The notes beneath the pieces are model-generated. The model saw only the letters and a program-made list of their open reading frames with translations. It did not search any database and had not been told where the DNA came from. 40,066 nucleotides of DNA from JACQXM01 sp964569425 (GTDB lineage Bacteria; Planctomycetota; Phycisphaerae; UBA1845): the NCBI GenBank assembly GCA_964569425.1, contig CAZMVD010000025.1, positions 1 to 40,066 of the forward strand, read 5' to 3'. Of this stretch, positions 8,035 to 16,135 are shown piece by piece. The position numbers and the translations under genes are program-made. Position 1 is the first letter of the stretch; each line of letters opens with the position of its first letter.

Positions 8035-9729
8035 TCAGGGCACCGAAAGCCGGGCATCCACGGCGTCGAGAATCGCCTTTTCACGCATAGCCGACTCGTC
8101 CCGCATTTGCACGCCGCGCGCCAGCATCGACTCGACGAAGGTCTTATCCTGCAATCCTGCGGCGTTGATCCGGACGTTCAGGAACGCGCCCATCACGGCG
8201 GAGCGCGCGGCCAGCGCCGCCACGCCGGCGTCGGAGACGGAGTTGGGGTTGCCGGATTCGGCCATGGCGGCGATGACTTCCATGGCGGCGAGCGAGGTTT
8301 CCATCACGCGGAAGGGGATTTCCATGGCGCGGCGGGTGGCGTCCTGGATGGCCTGCTTGCGGCGGGCCTTGTCTGCGTCGCTGCCCTGGGGCAGGCCGAA
8401 GGCGGCCATGAGGGTGTTGAAGGCGTCGGTGTCGTCATCGATGAGGCGGAGCAGTTCGTCGTGGTGCGCTTTGCCCTTTTCGGCCCAATGGGAGAACTCC
8501 TCCCAGCGGTCATCCCATCCGCGTTTGTGGGAGGAGAGGTTGGCGACCATGGTGGCCAGCGCCGCCCCGAGTGCGCCCATGGCGGCGGCGACGGAGCCTC
8601 CGCCGGGGGCGGGGGATTCGGAAGCGGTTTCGTGGACGAAGTCGCGGAGGGTGAGATCGACGAGGCGTTTTTTTGATTGGTCGGCGATGGCGTACTCGAT
8701 GATCTTCTCTTCGGGCTTGAAGGGATAGAGCTCGCTGAGTCCGAGCGACTTGACGGCGATCTTGATAAGTTCGCGGTCGGACACGCCGAGGGAACGCTGC
8801 TGTTTTTTCAGGAAATAGCGGCCCGCGTCGAGCATGGCCTTAAGCGGAACCAGGCCGACCAATTCCGAGCCGGTGACGCGGACGCCGCGGGCTTCGGCGC
8901 GGCGGCAGGTTTCGTCGAAGGCGACGTGGATGGGAGTGACGTTGAGGTTGGTGAGGTTGATGGAAATCTGGGCGATGCCGTATTCCTCAATGAACCAGCC
9001 GATGGCTTTGACGCACTTGAGGGAGCCCGGCTCCCAGACTTTGTTTCCTTTCTCGTCGAGCACCGGCTTGCCGGTCGGGGTGCCGTCGTGCGTCTTGACG
9101 CGGCCCTTCTCGCGGATGTCGTAGGCGATGGCGTTGGCGCGGCGGGTGGAGGTGGTGTTGAGGTTGACGTTGTAGGCGACCAGAAAGTCGCGTGCCCCTA
9201 CCGCGGTGGCGCCGGAGCGCGCGTTGAAGGCAGCGGGGCCGAAGTCGGGCTTGCCTTCGGGGCGGCTGAGCTTGTCGGGCAGTCCTTCGTATTCGCCGGC
9301 GCGGACGGCGGCGAGGTTGCGGCGCTCCGGATTCAGTGCGGCGTATTCGTAGCAGTAGATGGTGAGTCCGACCTCGTTGGCCAGGCGCTCGGCGAGGCGG
9401 TGCGCCCAGACCACGGTTTCGTCCATGGTGATGCCCGCGACGGGGATCAGCGGGCAGACGTCCATGGCGCCGAAGCGGGGGTGTTCGCCGTGGTGCTTGC
9501 GCATGTCGATGAGTTCGGCAGCCTTGTGCCCCGCGCGGACCGCCGCTTCGAGAACCGGTTCGGGCGCACCGACGAAAGTGACCACGGTTCGGTTGGTCGC
9601 CTGACCCGGATCGACGTCGAGCAGGCGTACGCCCTCGACGGATTCGATGGCGTTGGTGATCTGCTTGATGACGGCGGGGTCTCGCCCCTCGCTGAAATTG
9701 GGCACGCATTCAATGAGGGGCTGGGTCAT
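8035..9729 (-). CDS. ftcD: Bifunctional glutamate formiminotransferase / formimino-THF cyclodeaminase
   Basis: 564 residues. The first ~330 form the formiminotransferase, starting with the conserved IECVPNFSEGRD, DVDPGQATNRTVVTF and HGEHPRFGAMDVCPL. The last ~200 form the cyclodeaminase helical domain (PAPGGGSVAA, NPNSVSDAGVAAL). The enzyme moves the formimino group of N-formiminoglutamate from histidine breakdown to tetrahydrofolate, then releases ammonia to give methenyl-THF. Two-domain fusions of this kind occur in animals and several bacteria. An AGGA site lies 7 bases before the ATG. No other histidine-degradation gene is nearby, so it could serve mainly folate one-carbon metabolism. Confidence 0.95.
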   Translation of the reverse strand: MTQPLIECVPNFSEGRDPAVIKQITNAIESVEGVRLLDVDPGQATNRTVVTFVGAPEPVLEAAVRAGHKAAELIDMRKHHGEHPRFGAMDVCPLIPVAGITMDETVVWAHRLAERLANEVGLTIYCYEYAALNPERRNLAAVRAGEYEGLPDKLSRPEGKPDFGPAAFNARSGATAVGARDFLVAYNVNLNTTSTRRANAIAYDIREKGRVKTHDGTPTGKPVLDEKGNKVWEPGSLKCVKAIGWFIEEYGIAQISINLTNLNVTPIHVAFDETCRRAEARGVRVTGSELVGLVPLKAMLDAGRYFLKKQQRSLGVSDRELIKIAVKSLGLSELYPFKPEEKIIEYAIADQSKKRLVDLTLRDFVHETASESPAPGGGSVAAAMGALGAALATMVANLSSHKRGWDDRWEEFSHWAEKGKAHHDELLRLIDDDTDAFNTLMAAFGLPQGSDADKARRKQAIQDATRRAMEIPFRVMETSLAAMEVIAAMAESGNPNSVSDAGVAALAARSAVMGAFLNVRINAAGLQDKTFVESMLARGVQMRDESAMREKAILDAVDARLSVP

Positions 9730-9842
9730 GGGCTATTCCTGGGGATTCACGCAGCGGATCCACCGCCGGCACTGATTCGGTGCGCAGGGCACCGGCTGCC
9801 TGGGGTAGGACGGCGATATTCCTGGCCGTTTCCATTCACAAG

Positions 9843-9902
9843 CATTAGCGCAGGCCAAAGCCTGCGGCTCGCTCACTCAACGAGCCTCGGCGCAGGCTAA
9901 TG
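9843..9902. repeat. 60-base palindromic (REP-like) cruciform element
   Basis: An outer inverted repeat CATTAG (9843-9848) / CTAATG (9897-9902) encloses two hairpins: CGCAGGC-CAAA-GCCTGCG (9849-9866) and GCTCG with a 9-base loop paired to CGAGC (9867-9885). A further CGCAGG copy lies at 9891-9896. The three-stem shape resembles REP or small MITE-like elements. It lies in the 210-base gap between the methyltransferase stop and the ftcD start. I found no second copy in the window. Confidence 0.75.
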
Positions 9903-9939
9903 TCGGCTGCTCTTGGGGTCAAATCGAAGGGGCGGATCC

Positions 9940-10650
9940 CTACGCTCGCAGGGTCACGTTGCGACGCAGGAGCCACGAGGCCACGCGCGAGGCGTGGGTG
10001 GCGCCGAGCGTGCGCACGCCCCAACGGGTAATCGCCCCCTTCCATCCGGTGCGGCGCCGCGCCGCGAAGGATGGGGTCAGCAGCGGCGGGTTGTGCGGGG
10101 GAATGGCGATCGCCACGAGGGCGGAATAGTCTTCCAGCAGACAGTGGGCCACGCGCGAGAAGCGGCGGAAGTCCGGCAGGTCCCAGCGGCTGCGGTGCGC
10201 CTCATAGGGGTTGCCGAGCACGTCGTCATTGAGGGCGCAGTTCCGCGGAAAAGTCAACAATACGCAGGTATTGGCGTGCTCGTAGAGGCGGTCGAGGAGC
10301 GCACTTCCCTCGCGCTTTTCGAAATGTTCAAGCACGTCGCCCATAACGATGCAGTCGTAGCGCGGCAGGGAATCGATCAGTGTGCGCACGTCGCCTACGT
10401 GGATGCGGTCGTATAGGTACTCGTGCATGGGGGTGAGGTACGCGGCGGTGGCTTCGATGCCCTCAATGCGCGTTTTCCATCGGGTGCGGTCGTAGTCGCC
10501 GACCGAGGCCATGTCCCAGATGTCGGTGTACTCGCGGAACAGATGGCCATATTTGCCGAAACCCACGCCGATATCCAACACCGAGGCGGGGCGCAGTTGG
10601 CGGGCGATGCTGGCGATGATCGGCACGGCGTATGGGACACTGGAGGGCAT
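9940..10650 (-). CDS. Class I SAM-dependent methyltransferase
   Basis: 236 residues. Motif I is VLDIGVGFGKYG near residue 24, and the post-motif DCIVMGDVLEHFEK marks a class I Rossmann methyltransferase. The sequence following it (LLTFPRN, NPYEAHRSRW) resembles methyltransferases found in surface-polysaccharide clusters. The acceptor is unknown. The start ATG has no obvious ribosome site. It is divergent from the next methyltransferase (10800) across a 149-base gap, which probably carries promoters for both. Confidence 0.8.
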   Translation of the reverse strand: MPSSVPYAVPIIASIARQLRPASVLDIGVGFGKYGHLFREYTDIWDMASVGDYDRTRWKTRIEGIEATAAYLTPMHEYLYDRIHVGDVRTLIDSLPRYDCIVMGDVLEHFEKREGSALLDRLYEHANTCVLLTFPRNCALNDDVLGNPYEAHRSRWDLPDFRRFSRVAHCLLEDYSALVAIAIPPHNPPLLTPSFAARRRTGWKGAITRWGVRTLGATHASRVASWLLRRNVTLRA

Positions 10651-10799
10651 GGCCGGGGCACCCTTTTTCCTGCGGGGTCAAAGATCGAACTTTCGTCAAG
10701 TTGTTATCGGCCAAGGAAGAATCTCGCCCAAGAAGAAGGCGTGCTGGCGAACCAAAGTCGCGGTGTCTTGAAGTCGGGTTCGTGGCCGTCCGATAAGCC

Positions 10800-11663
10800 A
10801 TGGCCGGGACGGTGCGCGCCGAGGGACACTGGGAGACAATCGTGACGATATGTCGGGCTTCTTCGGACACACGAGGGGAACTCTCTCGACGGGCTGCGAC
10901 CGCCTCCGACGTGTGGGAGCGCGTATGGCGCTATCAACCGTCGCACGAGCGCGATGACGCGCTGTTGGCACGCGAAAAGAGCGGCAAGCGCTGGCGCCTG
11001 GTGGTCGAGCGGCTTCAGGATGCCTTCGGTTCGTTGCGCGGATTGCGAACCATCGAACTGGGCAGCGGCCGCGGCGACCTGTCGGTCCTGCTGGCCGGGG
11101 AAGGCGCGCAGGTCACGCTGCTCGACCAGCATCGCGGGGTGCTCCGCGAAGCGCAGCGCCGTTTCGATCGACTGGGTTTGCCGGTGACCTGCCTGGAGGG
11201 CGACCTGTTTGAAAAGCCCGGCGGGCGCGAGTCCGAGTTTGACGTCGCCCTGTCGCTCGGGGTGGTAGAGCATTTTCACGGTGCGATGCGCACGCAGGCG
11301 GTGATGGCGCACCGGCAGGCTGTGCGTCCCGGGGGTATGGTCATCATCAGCGTGCCCCACGCTTGGTGCCCGACCTACCGACTTTGGAAGCTGGAGCAGG
11401 AACTCCGCGGCACCTGGCCGTACGGCATGGAAATCCCTTATTCGCGGCGCGAGTTGCGGAGCCGCGCGCGGCAGGCGGGGTTGGAGCGCATCGAATCTCA
11501 CACCTTCGGGTTCCGGCATTCGCTGCAATCGCATTGGGTGCGGCGCTGGTTTCCTGCCGCGGCCGACGGGTTTCAGCAGGCCTCGCGCCTTGATTCGCTG
11601 ATGGGCTTTGTGCTGCTGCTGTTTGCGCGGCGCCCGGACGGGTCCGAGCAATCCGACGGGTAG
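10800..11663 (+). CDS. Class I SAM-dependent methyltransferase
   Basis: About 287 residues. Residues 80-120 contain motif I TIELGSGRGDLSVLLA and motif II VTLLDQHRGVLREA. FDVALSLGVVEHF and AVRPGGMVIISVPH are the typical later motifs. It is the first gene of a three-gene plus-strand run with a second methyltransferase and a GT4 glycosyltransferase, so it probably modifies a sugar or lipid intermediate of an exopolysaccharide. The first ~30 residues look poorly conserved, and the true start may lie further in. Confidence 0.8.
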   Translation: MAGTVRAEGHWETIVTICRASSDTRGELSRRAATASDVWERVWRYQPSHERDDALLAREKSGKRWRLVVERLQDAFGSLRGLRTIELGSGRGDLSVLLAGEGAQVTLLDQHRGVLREAQRRFDRLGLPVTCLEGDLFEKPGGRESEFDVALSLGVVEHFHGAMRTQAVMAHRQAVRPGGMVIISVPHAWCPTYRLWKLEQELRGTWPYGMEIPYSRRELRSRARQAGLERIESHTFGFRHSLQSHWVRRWFPAAADGFQQASRLDSLMGFVLLLFARRPDGSEQSDG

Positions 11664-11675
11664 GGAGACCGCGCG

Positions 11676-12506
11676 ATGCGCCTGGGACCGTTGTATTACA
11701 GCATGTGCGCCCGGCGGGCGGGACACGCGACCGCGCTTGCTGCGCTCCGTGCGCTGCGGCGCATGGGTCTGTTGCGGAAGTTCTGTATGCCGTTGGACGC
11801 GCTGGCGCTGCCGCATGAGGCCGCTGCGGCGCTCATGTCCTTGTGGCGGCGAACGCATTGGTCCTCGGGCGACGGGATGATGCCGCCGGAACAGTTGCTC
11901 GCCATTTATCGCCTGGCGGCGACCTGGCCGGTGCAGGGGGACACGGTGGAGCTGGGCGCCTGGGTGGGGTTGACCACCTGCTATCTCGCAACGGCGGCGG
12001 CGCAGCACGGCGACGAGCACGTTTACGCCGTGGATACCTTTGAAGGAACGCGTGAAGGCGGTGCGGTCTATCCGTCGATTGCGCGCTACGGGGGTAACAC
12101 GCTGGCGGCGTTTGGCGCGCAGATCGCGGGCGCCGGATCGTCGGATCGCGTCACGCCGCTGATCGGCCGCACCACTGAGGTGGCGGGGCGCTACCCGGGT
12201 CGACCGATTCGGTTCCTGCTCGTGGATGCCGATCATTCCTATGCCGGGGTGCGCGCGGATTACTCCGCGTGGCTGCCGCGCATGGCGCCGGGAGGGTTGA
12301 TGGTGTTTCATGATTATCTGATGGCCGACGTCGCGCGATTCGTCGATGAGAATCTTGCGGAGGACGCGCGTGTGGTGCGCGAACCGGGGCCGGTGGCGCC
12401 CAATGTCTTTGCGGTGACGTGCGCGAGCCGGCGGAGTGTCCCACGGGCGCTGGTCGGGCCGGCGCCGCGCAAAGCGGCGACTGTCGGTGAAGGTGTTTGC
12501 CGATGA
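11676..12506 (+). CDS. TylF/Methyltransf_24-type sugar methyltransferase
   Basis: 276 residues. VELGAWVGLTTCYLA is motif I. AVDTFEGTREGG and RFLLVDADHSYAGVRADYSAW followed by APGGLMVFHDY are hallmarks of the TylF/MycF and cephalosporin-hydroxylase-like methyltransferases, several of which methylate sugar hydroxyls. GGGAG precedes the ATG. It starts 12 bases after the previous stop and overlaps the next gene by four bases (ATGA), so the three genes are translated as a unit. Predicted role: O-methylation of a polysaccharide residue. Confidence 0.8.
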   Translation: MRLGPLYYSMCARRAGHATALAALRALRRMGLLRKFCMPLDALALPHEAAAALMSLWRRTHWSSGDGMMPPEQLLAIYRLAATWPVQGDTVELGAWVGLTTCYLATAAAQHGDEHVYAVDTFEGTREGGAVYPSIARYGGNTLAAFGAQIAGAGSSDRVTPLIGRTTEVAGRYPGRPIRFLLVDADHSYAGVRADYSAWLPRMAPGGLMVFHDYLMADVARFVDENLAEDARVVREPGPVAPNVFAVTCASRRSVPRALVGPAPRKAATVGEGVCR

Positions 12507-13615
12507 AGATTACGTTTTTTGTCCATCGCTATTGGCCGAGTGTGGGAGGCGTAGAGAAGTACGTTCACGAGCTTGCCAAAGCGCTGCTGGCGCTGGGACA
12601 CGAAGTCTCGGTGGTGGCGGGCGCCACCCAGGAGCGGCTGCCGGACCACTCGGTGTTCGAGGGGGTAAAGGTGCACCGATTTCCGGCATTGCGCAGTCCG
12701 CTGCGCTGCCGACTTTGGTTGTGGCGCAACTACCGCCTGTTTACCCAGGCCGATGTGATTCACGTCAGCAACACGCACATGCTCGAGTACCTGTGGCGCA
12801 TGATGTGGCCTGCTCTGGACAGAAGGAAGGTCTTCCTGACGCGCCACGGCATGAGCTACCGCTATCCGGTGCCGGAAATGGATAAGCAGCGGGCCGTCCA
12901 ATCGTTGCGCCACTGCGCGGGTGTAGCGCACGATGGGGCGTTCATCGAAAAGTGGCTGGGCGTGAAGCCGGATATCTGTCCGCCGCAGGGGCTCTTTCCG
13001 CGTGCCGCGGAATTGCCCGCCGTGCCGGCGCCGCCGCCGACCTCGGCCGTGTTCATCGGCCGCCTGGAAGAGGACTCGGGCATTCGTATCTACCTCGACG
13101 GCGTCCGGTTGCTGCACGATCGGCACCAAGGGGCGTTTACGCTGCACGTTTATGGGGACGGTCCCTTGGGCCCCGCGCTGCGCGCCCAGATGCAGCGCGA
13201 TCGGCTCAGGGTGGTCTTTCACGGTCGAGTGGCGGACGCACAGCGGCACCTGGTGGATGGTGCCTTTGCGTTTCTCGACGGACGGATGGCCATTCAGGAG
13301 GCGTTTGCGCGGCGCCGCCCGGTCGTGGCGGCGTACGCCACCCCGTTGAAAAAGGACTATGTGGGCGGTGAGTACTTCAGTCCCTACCTGGTACCGGTCG
13401 GCAGCGGCGCGGAGTTGGCCGAGCGAGTGACTTATCTGGCGTCCCATCCCAACGAACTGCGCGATCAGACGGAGCGTGCCTACGCGTTTGCCTGCACGCT
13501 GTCCTGGGAGCGGACCGCGGAAGAATACCTGGATTTCTGGCGCTCCCGGCTGGGCTTACAAGTCCGCCCGGCGGGGGAACCGCAAATCTCGCCGCCTCAA
13601 GTCAGGCGGGCGTAA
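12503..13615 (+). CDS. GT4 family glycosyltransferase
   Basis: 370 residues starting MKITFFVHRYWPSVGGVEKYV, the classic GT-B N-terminus with a glycine-rich loop that contacts the acceptor. The C-terminal half holds the nucleotide-sugar domain (AVFIGRLEEDSGIRIYLDG, HVYGDGPLGPAL, VVFHGRV). The usual EGFGLPxxE acidic motif is reduced to FLDGRMAIQEAFARRRPVVA, so the retaining mechanism may be altered. The start is the ATG in the ATGA overlap with the previous gene, behind GAAGGTG. Its 3' end overlaps the convergent epimerase gene by 14 bases. Likely adds a sugar during exopolysaccharide assembly. Confidence 0.85.
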   Translation: MKITFFVHRYWPSVGGVEKYVHELAKALLALGHEVSVVAGATQERLPDHSVFEGVKVHRFPALRSPLRCRLWLWRNYRLFTQADVIHVSNTHMLEYLWRMMWPALDRRKVFLTRHGMSYRYPVPEMDKQRAVQSLRHCAGVAHDGAFIEKWLGVKPDICPPQGLFPRAAELPAVPAPPPTSAVFIGRLEEDSGIRIYLDGVRLLHDRHQGAFTLHVYGDGPLGPALRAQMQRDRLRVVFHGRVADAQRHLVDGAFAFLDGRMAIQEAFARRRPVVAAYATPLKKDYVGGEYFSPYLVPVGSGAELAERVTYLASHPNELRDQTERAYAFACTLSWERTAEEYLDFWRSRLGLQVRPAGEPQISPPQVRRA

Positions 13616-14573
13616 CCGGCGCCGATGGCTCCTCGCGGCGTAACCACTCGACGAAGCGTTTCAACCCCTCGCGAAGATCGGTGCGCGGCATGAAGCCCAG
13701 TTCCTGTTGAGCCAGCGACACATCGGCATAGGTCCGCTCCACGTCGCCGGGTTGAGGTGGGCGGCGCTCGATGGTGGCGCGCCGGCCGAGCAATTCTTCC
13801 AGGATCTGAATGAGTTGCAGAACGGTGACGGGCTGAGACTCGCCGAGGTTGTAGATGTGATACCCGGCGCAGCGATCAATGGCGCGCACCACGCCGTCGA
13901 CTATGTCGTCCACGTAGGTGAAATCGCGCATGCTCGTTCCGTCGCCGAACACGGGGACGGGCATTCCCGCTTCGATCAGCCTTGCGAACTTGTGAATGGC
14001 CAGGTCCGGGCGCTGCCGCGGACCATACACGGTAAAGAACCTCAGGCAAGTCATCGGCATGCCGTGCAGGTGGTGGTAGGTATGGCAAAGCAACTCGCCG
14101 GCCTTTTTGGTGGCGGCATAAGGCGAAATGGGGTCGTCCACCCGATCGCTCTCGCGAAAAGGGACCTCGCGGCGGTTGCCATACACGCTGGAGCTGCTGG
14201 CGAAAATGAACTTGAGCCGTGGAAACGGACGGCAGGTTTCCAGCAGGTTCATGGTACCGCGGACGTTGACGTCGAAGTACAGCAGCGGCTGCGCAATGGA
14301 CGGACGTACGCCGGCGCGAGCGGCCAGATGGACCACCACGTCGGTGCGGCGGTCGACGACGCCGGACAGTACGTGGGCGTCGCGGACGTCGCCGTGGATC
14401 AGGGCAAAGCGCGGGTTGGCCAGCGCCGCCTGAAGGTTGCGGCGCTTGGCGGACGCATCGTAGAAATCATCGAAACTGTCGACCGCCAGCACTTCGTCGC
14501 CCCGGGCGAGCAGCGCTTCGCACACGTGCGAACCGATGAACCCCGCGCCGCCGGTGACCACGATCCTGGACAA
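13602..14573 (-). CDS. NAD-dependent epimerase, UDP-glucuronate 4-epimerase type
   Basis: 323 residues from a TTG start. VVTGGAGFIGSHV is the NAD-binding motif; SSSSVYGN and YAATKKAGE supply the catalytic Ser/Thr and YxxxK. DSFDDFYDASAKRRNL and RFFTVYGPRQRPDLAIHKF match CapI/LspL-type enzymes that turn UDP-glucuronate into UDP-galacturonate. TTG at 14573 is chosen because GGGGGAG lies 6 bases upstream and the alternative start (14624) would run into the ugd coding end. It lies 17 bases after ugd, the enzyme that makes its substrate, so the pair should supply uronic acid for the polysaccharide. Confidence 0.88.
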   Translation of the reverse strand: MSRIVVTGGAGFIGSHVCEALLARGDEVLAVDSFDDFYDASAKRRNLQAALANPRFALIHGDVRDAHVLSGVVDRRTDVVVHLAARAGVRPSIAQPLLYFDVNVRGTMNLLETCRPFPRLKFIFASSSSVYGNRREVPFRESDRVDDPISPYAATKKAGELLCHTYHHLHGMPMTCLRFFTVYGPRQRPDLAIHKFARLIEAGMPVPVFGDGTSMRDFTYVDDIVDGVVRAIDRCAGYHIYNLGESQPVTVLQLIQILEELLGRRATIERRPPQPGDVERTYADVSLAQQELGFMPRTDLREGLKRFVEWLRREEPSAPVTPA

Positions 14574-14590
14574 GGTACGCTCCCCCGCCG

Positions 14591-15907
14591 TCACGCCGTC
14601 GGCAATGGCGGTCGACCGATACAATGATAGCGAAATCCGCGCTTGGCGAGCGCCGCGGGGTCGTACATGTTGCGCCCGTCAAAAATCAGCCGGCTGGGCA
14701 TTTTCTCGCCGATCAGCTCGAAGTCGGGCGTGCGAAATTCCGGCCAGTCGGTAAACACCACCAGCGCGTCCGCGCCCTCCAGCGCCTGGTAGCCGTCCGC
14801 GAACATGGTCACGCGGTTGTTCAGCTCCCGTGACGCGGTGACCATGGCTTCGGGATCGTGGGCGCGGACGGTCATGCCGCGATCGAGAAACATCCGCACC
14901 GCTTCAATGGCCGGGGCTTCGCGCACATCGTCGGTGCGCGCCTTGAACGCCAGCCCCCAGACCGCCAGCGTGGTCCTGGGGCACCTGGCGCCGAAGTGGT
15001 CGATGACTTTTTGCGCGAACACGCGCCGTTGCCGCTGGTTTACGTCGTGGACGGCGGCAACCAGGCGCATCGGTTCGCCTACCTGCTCGCCCATCGAGAT
15101 CAGCGCCGTCACGTCCTTGGGAAAACAGGACCCGCCGTAGCCGACGCCGGGATAAAGAAACGCACTGCCGATGCGCGAATCGGAACCGATCCCGTTGCGC
15201 ACCGCTTCGATATCGGCCCCGAGCTTTTCGCAGAGGCCGGCGATTTCGTTCATAAACGAAATGCGCGACGCCAGCATCGCGTTGGCCGCGTACTTGGTCA
15301 TTTCCGCGCTGGCGGGGTCCATAATGAGGATGCGCTCCTGGCGGCGCATAAACGGGCCGTACAGCTCGCGCATGATCTCGACCACCGCGTGGTTCGTGGC
15401 CCCGATCACCACGCGATCGGGCTTGGTGAAGTCCTCGATCGCCGCGCCTTCCTTCATGAACTCGGGGTTGCTGACGTAGTCGAAGGGGTGGTCGGTCTCA
15501 CCGGCGATGGCTTCCGAGACCGCCCGGTAGGTCCCCACCGGCACGGTGCTCTTCATGACCACGATGCGGTAGCCGTCCATGGTTCGCCCGATGGTGCGCG
15601 CGACGTCGAGGATCGCCGAGAGGTCGGCGGAGCCGTCGGCGGCGGGCGGTGTTCCCACGGCCAGGCAGATGATGCGCGCGCGTCTGACTGCCGATGCCAG
15701 GTCGGTCGTGAATTGCAGCCTTCCGGCGCGCGCGTTGCTGACCACCATTTCGGTCAGTCCCGGTTCGTAAATGGGTATCTCGCCCTGCTTGAGCCGTTCG
15801 ATCTTGGCGCCATCGCAGTCCACGCAGATCACGTGGTTGCCGCTTTCCGCGAAGCACGTGCCCGCGACCAGCCCGACGTAGCCGGTACCCACCACCGCCA
15901 TTTTCAT
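14591..15907 (-). CDS. ugd: UDP-glucose 6-dehydrogenase
   Basis: 438 residues. The N-terminal NAD domain starts MKMAVVGTGYVGLVAGTCFA. The catalytic cysteine is C261 in GYGGSCFPKDV, with SNPEFMKEG and AEMTKYAANAMLA also conserved, and the C-terminal UDP-binding domain contains WGLAFKARTDDVREAP. It oxidises UDP-glucose to UDP-glucuronate with two NAD+. The length is normal for the family. Directly followed by the epimerase gene, it gives a UDP-Glc to UDP-GlcA to UDP-GalA route for exopolysaccharide. Confidence 0.95.
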   Translation of the reverse strand: MKMAVVGTGYVGLVAGTCFAESGNHVICVDCDGAKIERLKQGEIPIYEPGLTEMVVSNARAGRLQFTTDLASAVRRARIICLAVGTPPAADGSADLSAILDVARTIGRTMDGYRIVVMKSTVPVGTYRAVSEAIAGETDHPFDYVSNPEFMKEGAAIEDFTKPDRVVIGATNHAVVEIMRELYGPFMRRQERILIMDPASAEMTKYAANAMLASRISFMNEIAGLCEKLGADIEAVRNGIGSDSRIGSAFLYPGVGYGGSCFPKDVTALISMGEQVGEPMRLVAAVHDVNQRQRRVFAQKVIDHFGARCPRTTLAVWGLAFKARTDDVREAPAIEAVRMFLDRGMTVRAHDPEAMVTASRELNNRVTMFADGYQALEGADALVVFTDWPEFRTPDFELIGEKMPSRLIFDGRNMYDPAALAKRGFRYHCIGRPPLPTA

Positions 15908-16135
15908 GAGAAGACCCTTTTCGCCGGGCAGTGCTGCGTCGGCAACGACTCGCCCATTCGCCCGGAAAGTTCCTGCACGATCTTATCGGCACCCTGAACT
16001 TTCGACTATACGGGGCGTCGCGCGCAAGACGGGCGAAAAGAGCGGGCGAAACGCCTGACGAAACCGCGGCCCATGCCGCAGGCCCGTTGCGACGGTCCAT
16101 CACAGGCATGGTCGTTTGCATGCACGCCGCAAGGC

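Noticed and set aside
4912..8676. A 1254-codon open frame on the plus strand
   Set aside because: It lies antisense to ychF, greA and ftcD, all of which are certain genes. High GC at third codon positions keeps antisense frames open, and its product is low-complexity (Gly/Val/Asp/Arg) with no motif.
10704..12311. A 535-codon minus-strand frame
   Set aside because: Antisense to two methyltransferase genes with clear motifs; the product is a His/Arg/Pro-rich shadow.
14858..15997. A 379-codon plus-strand frame
   Set aside because: Exact antisense of ugd, which has all catalytic motifs.
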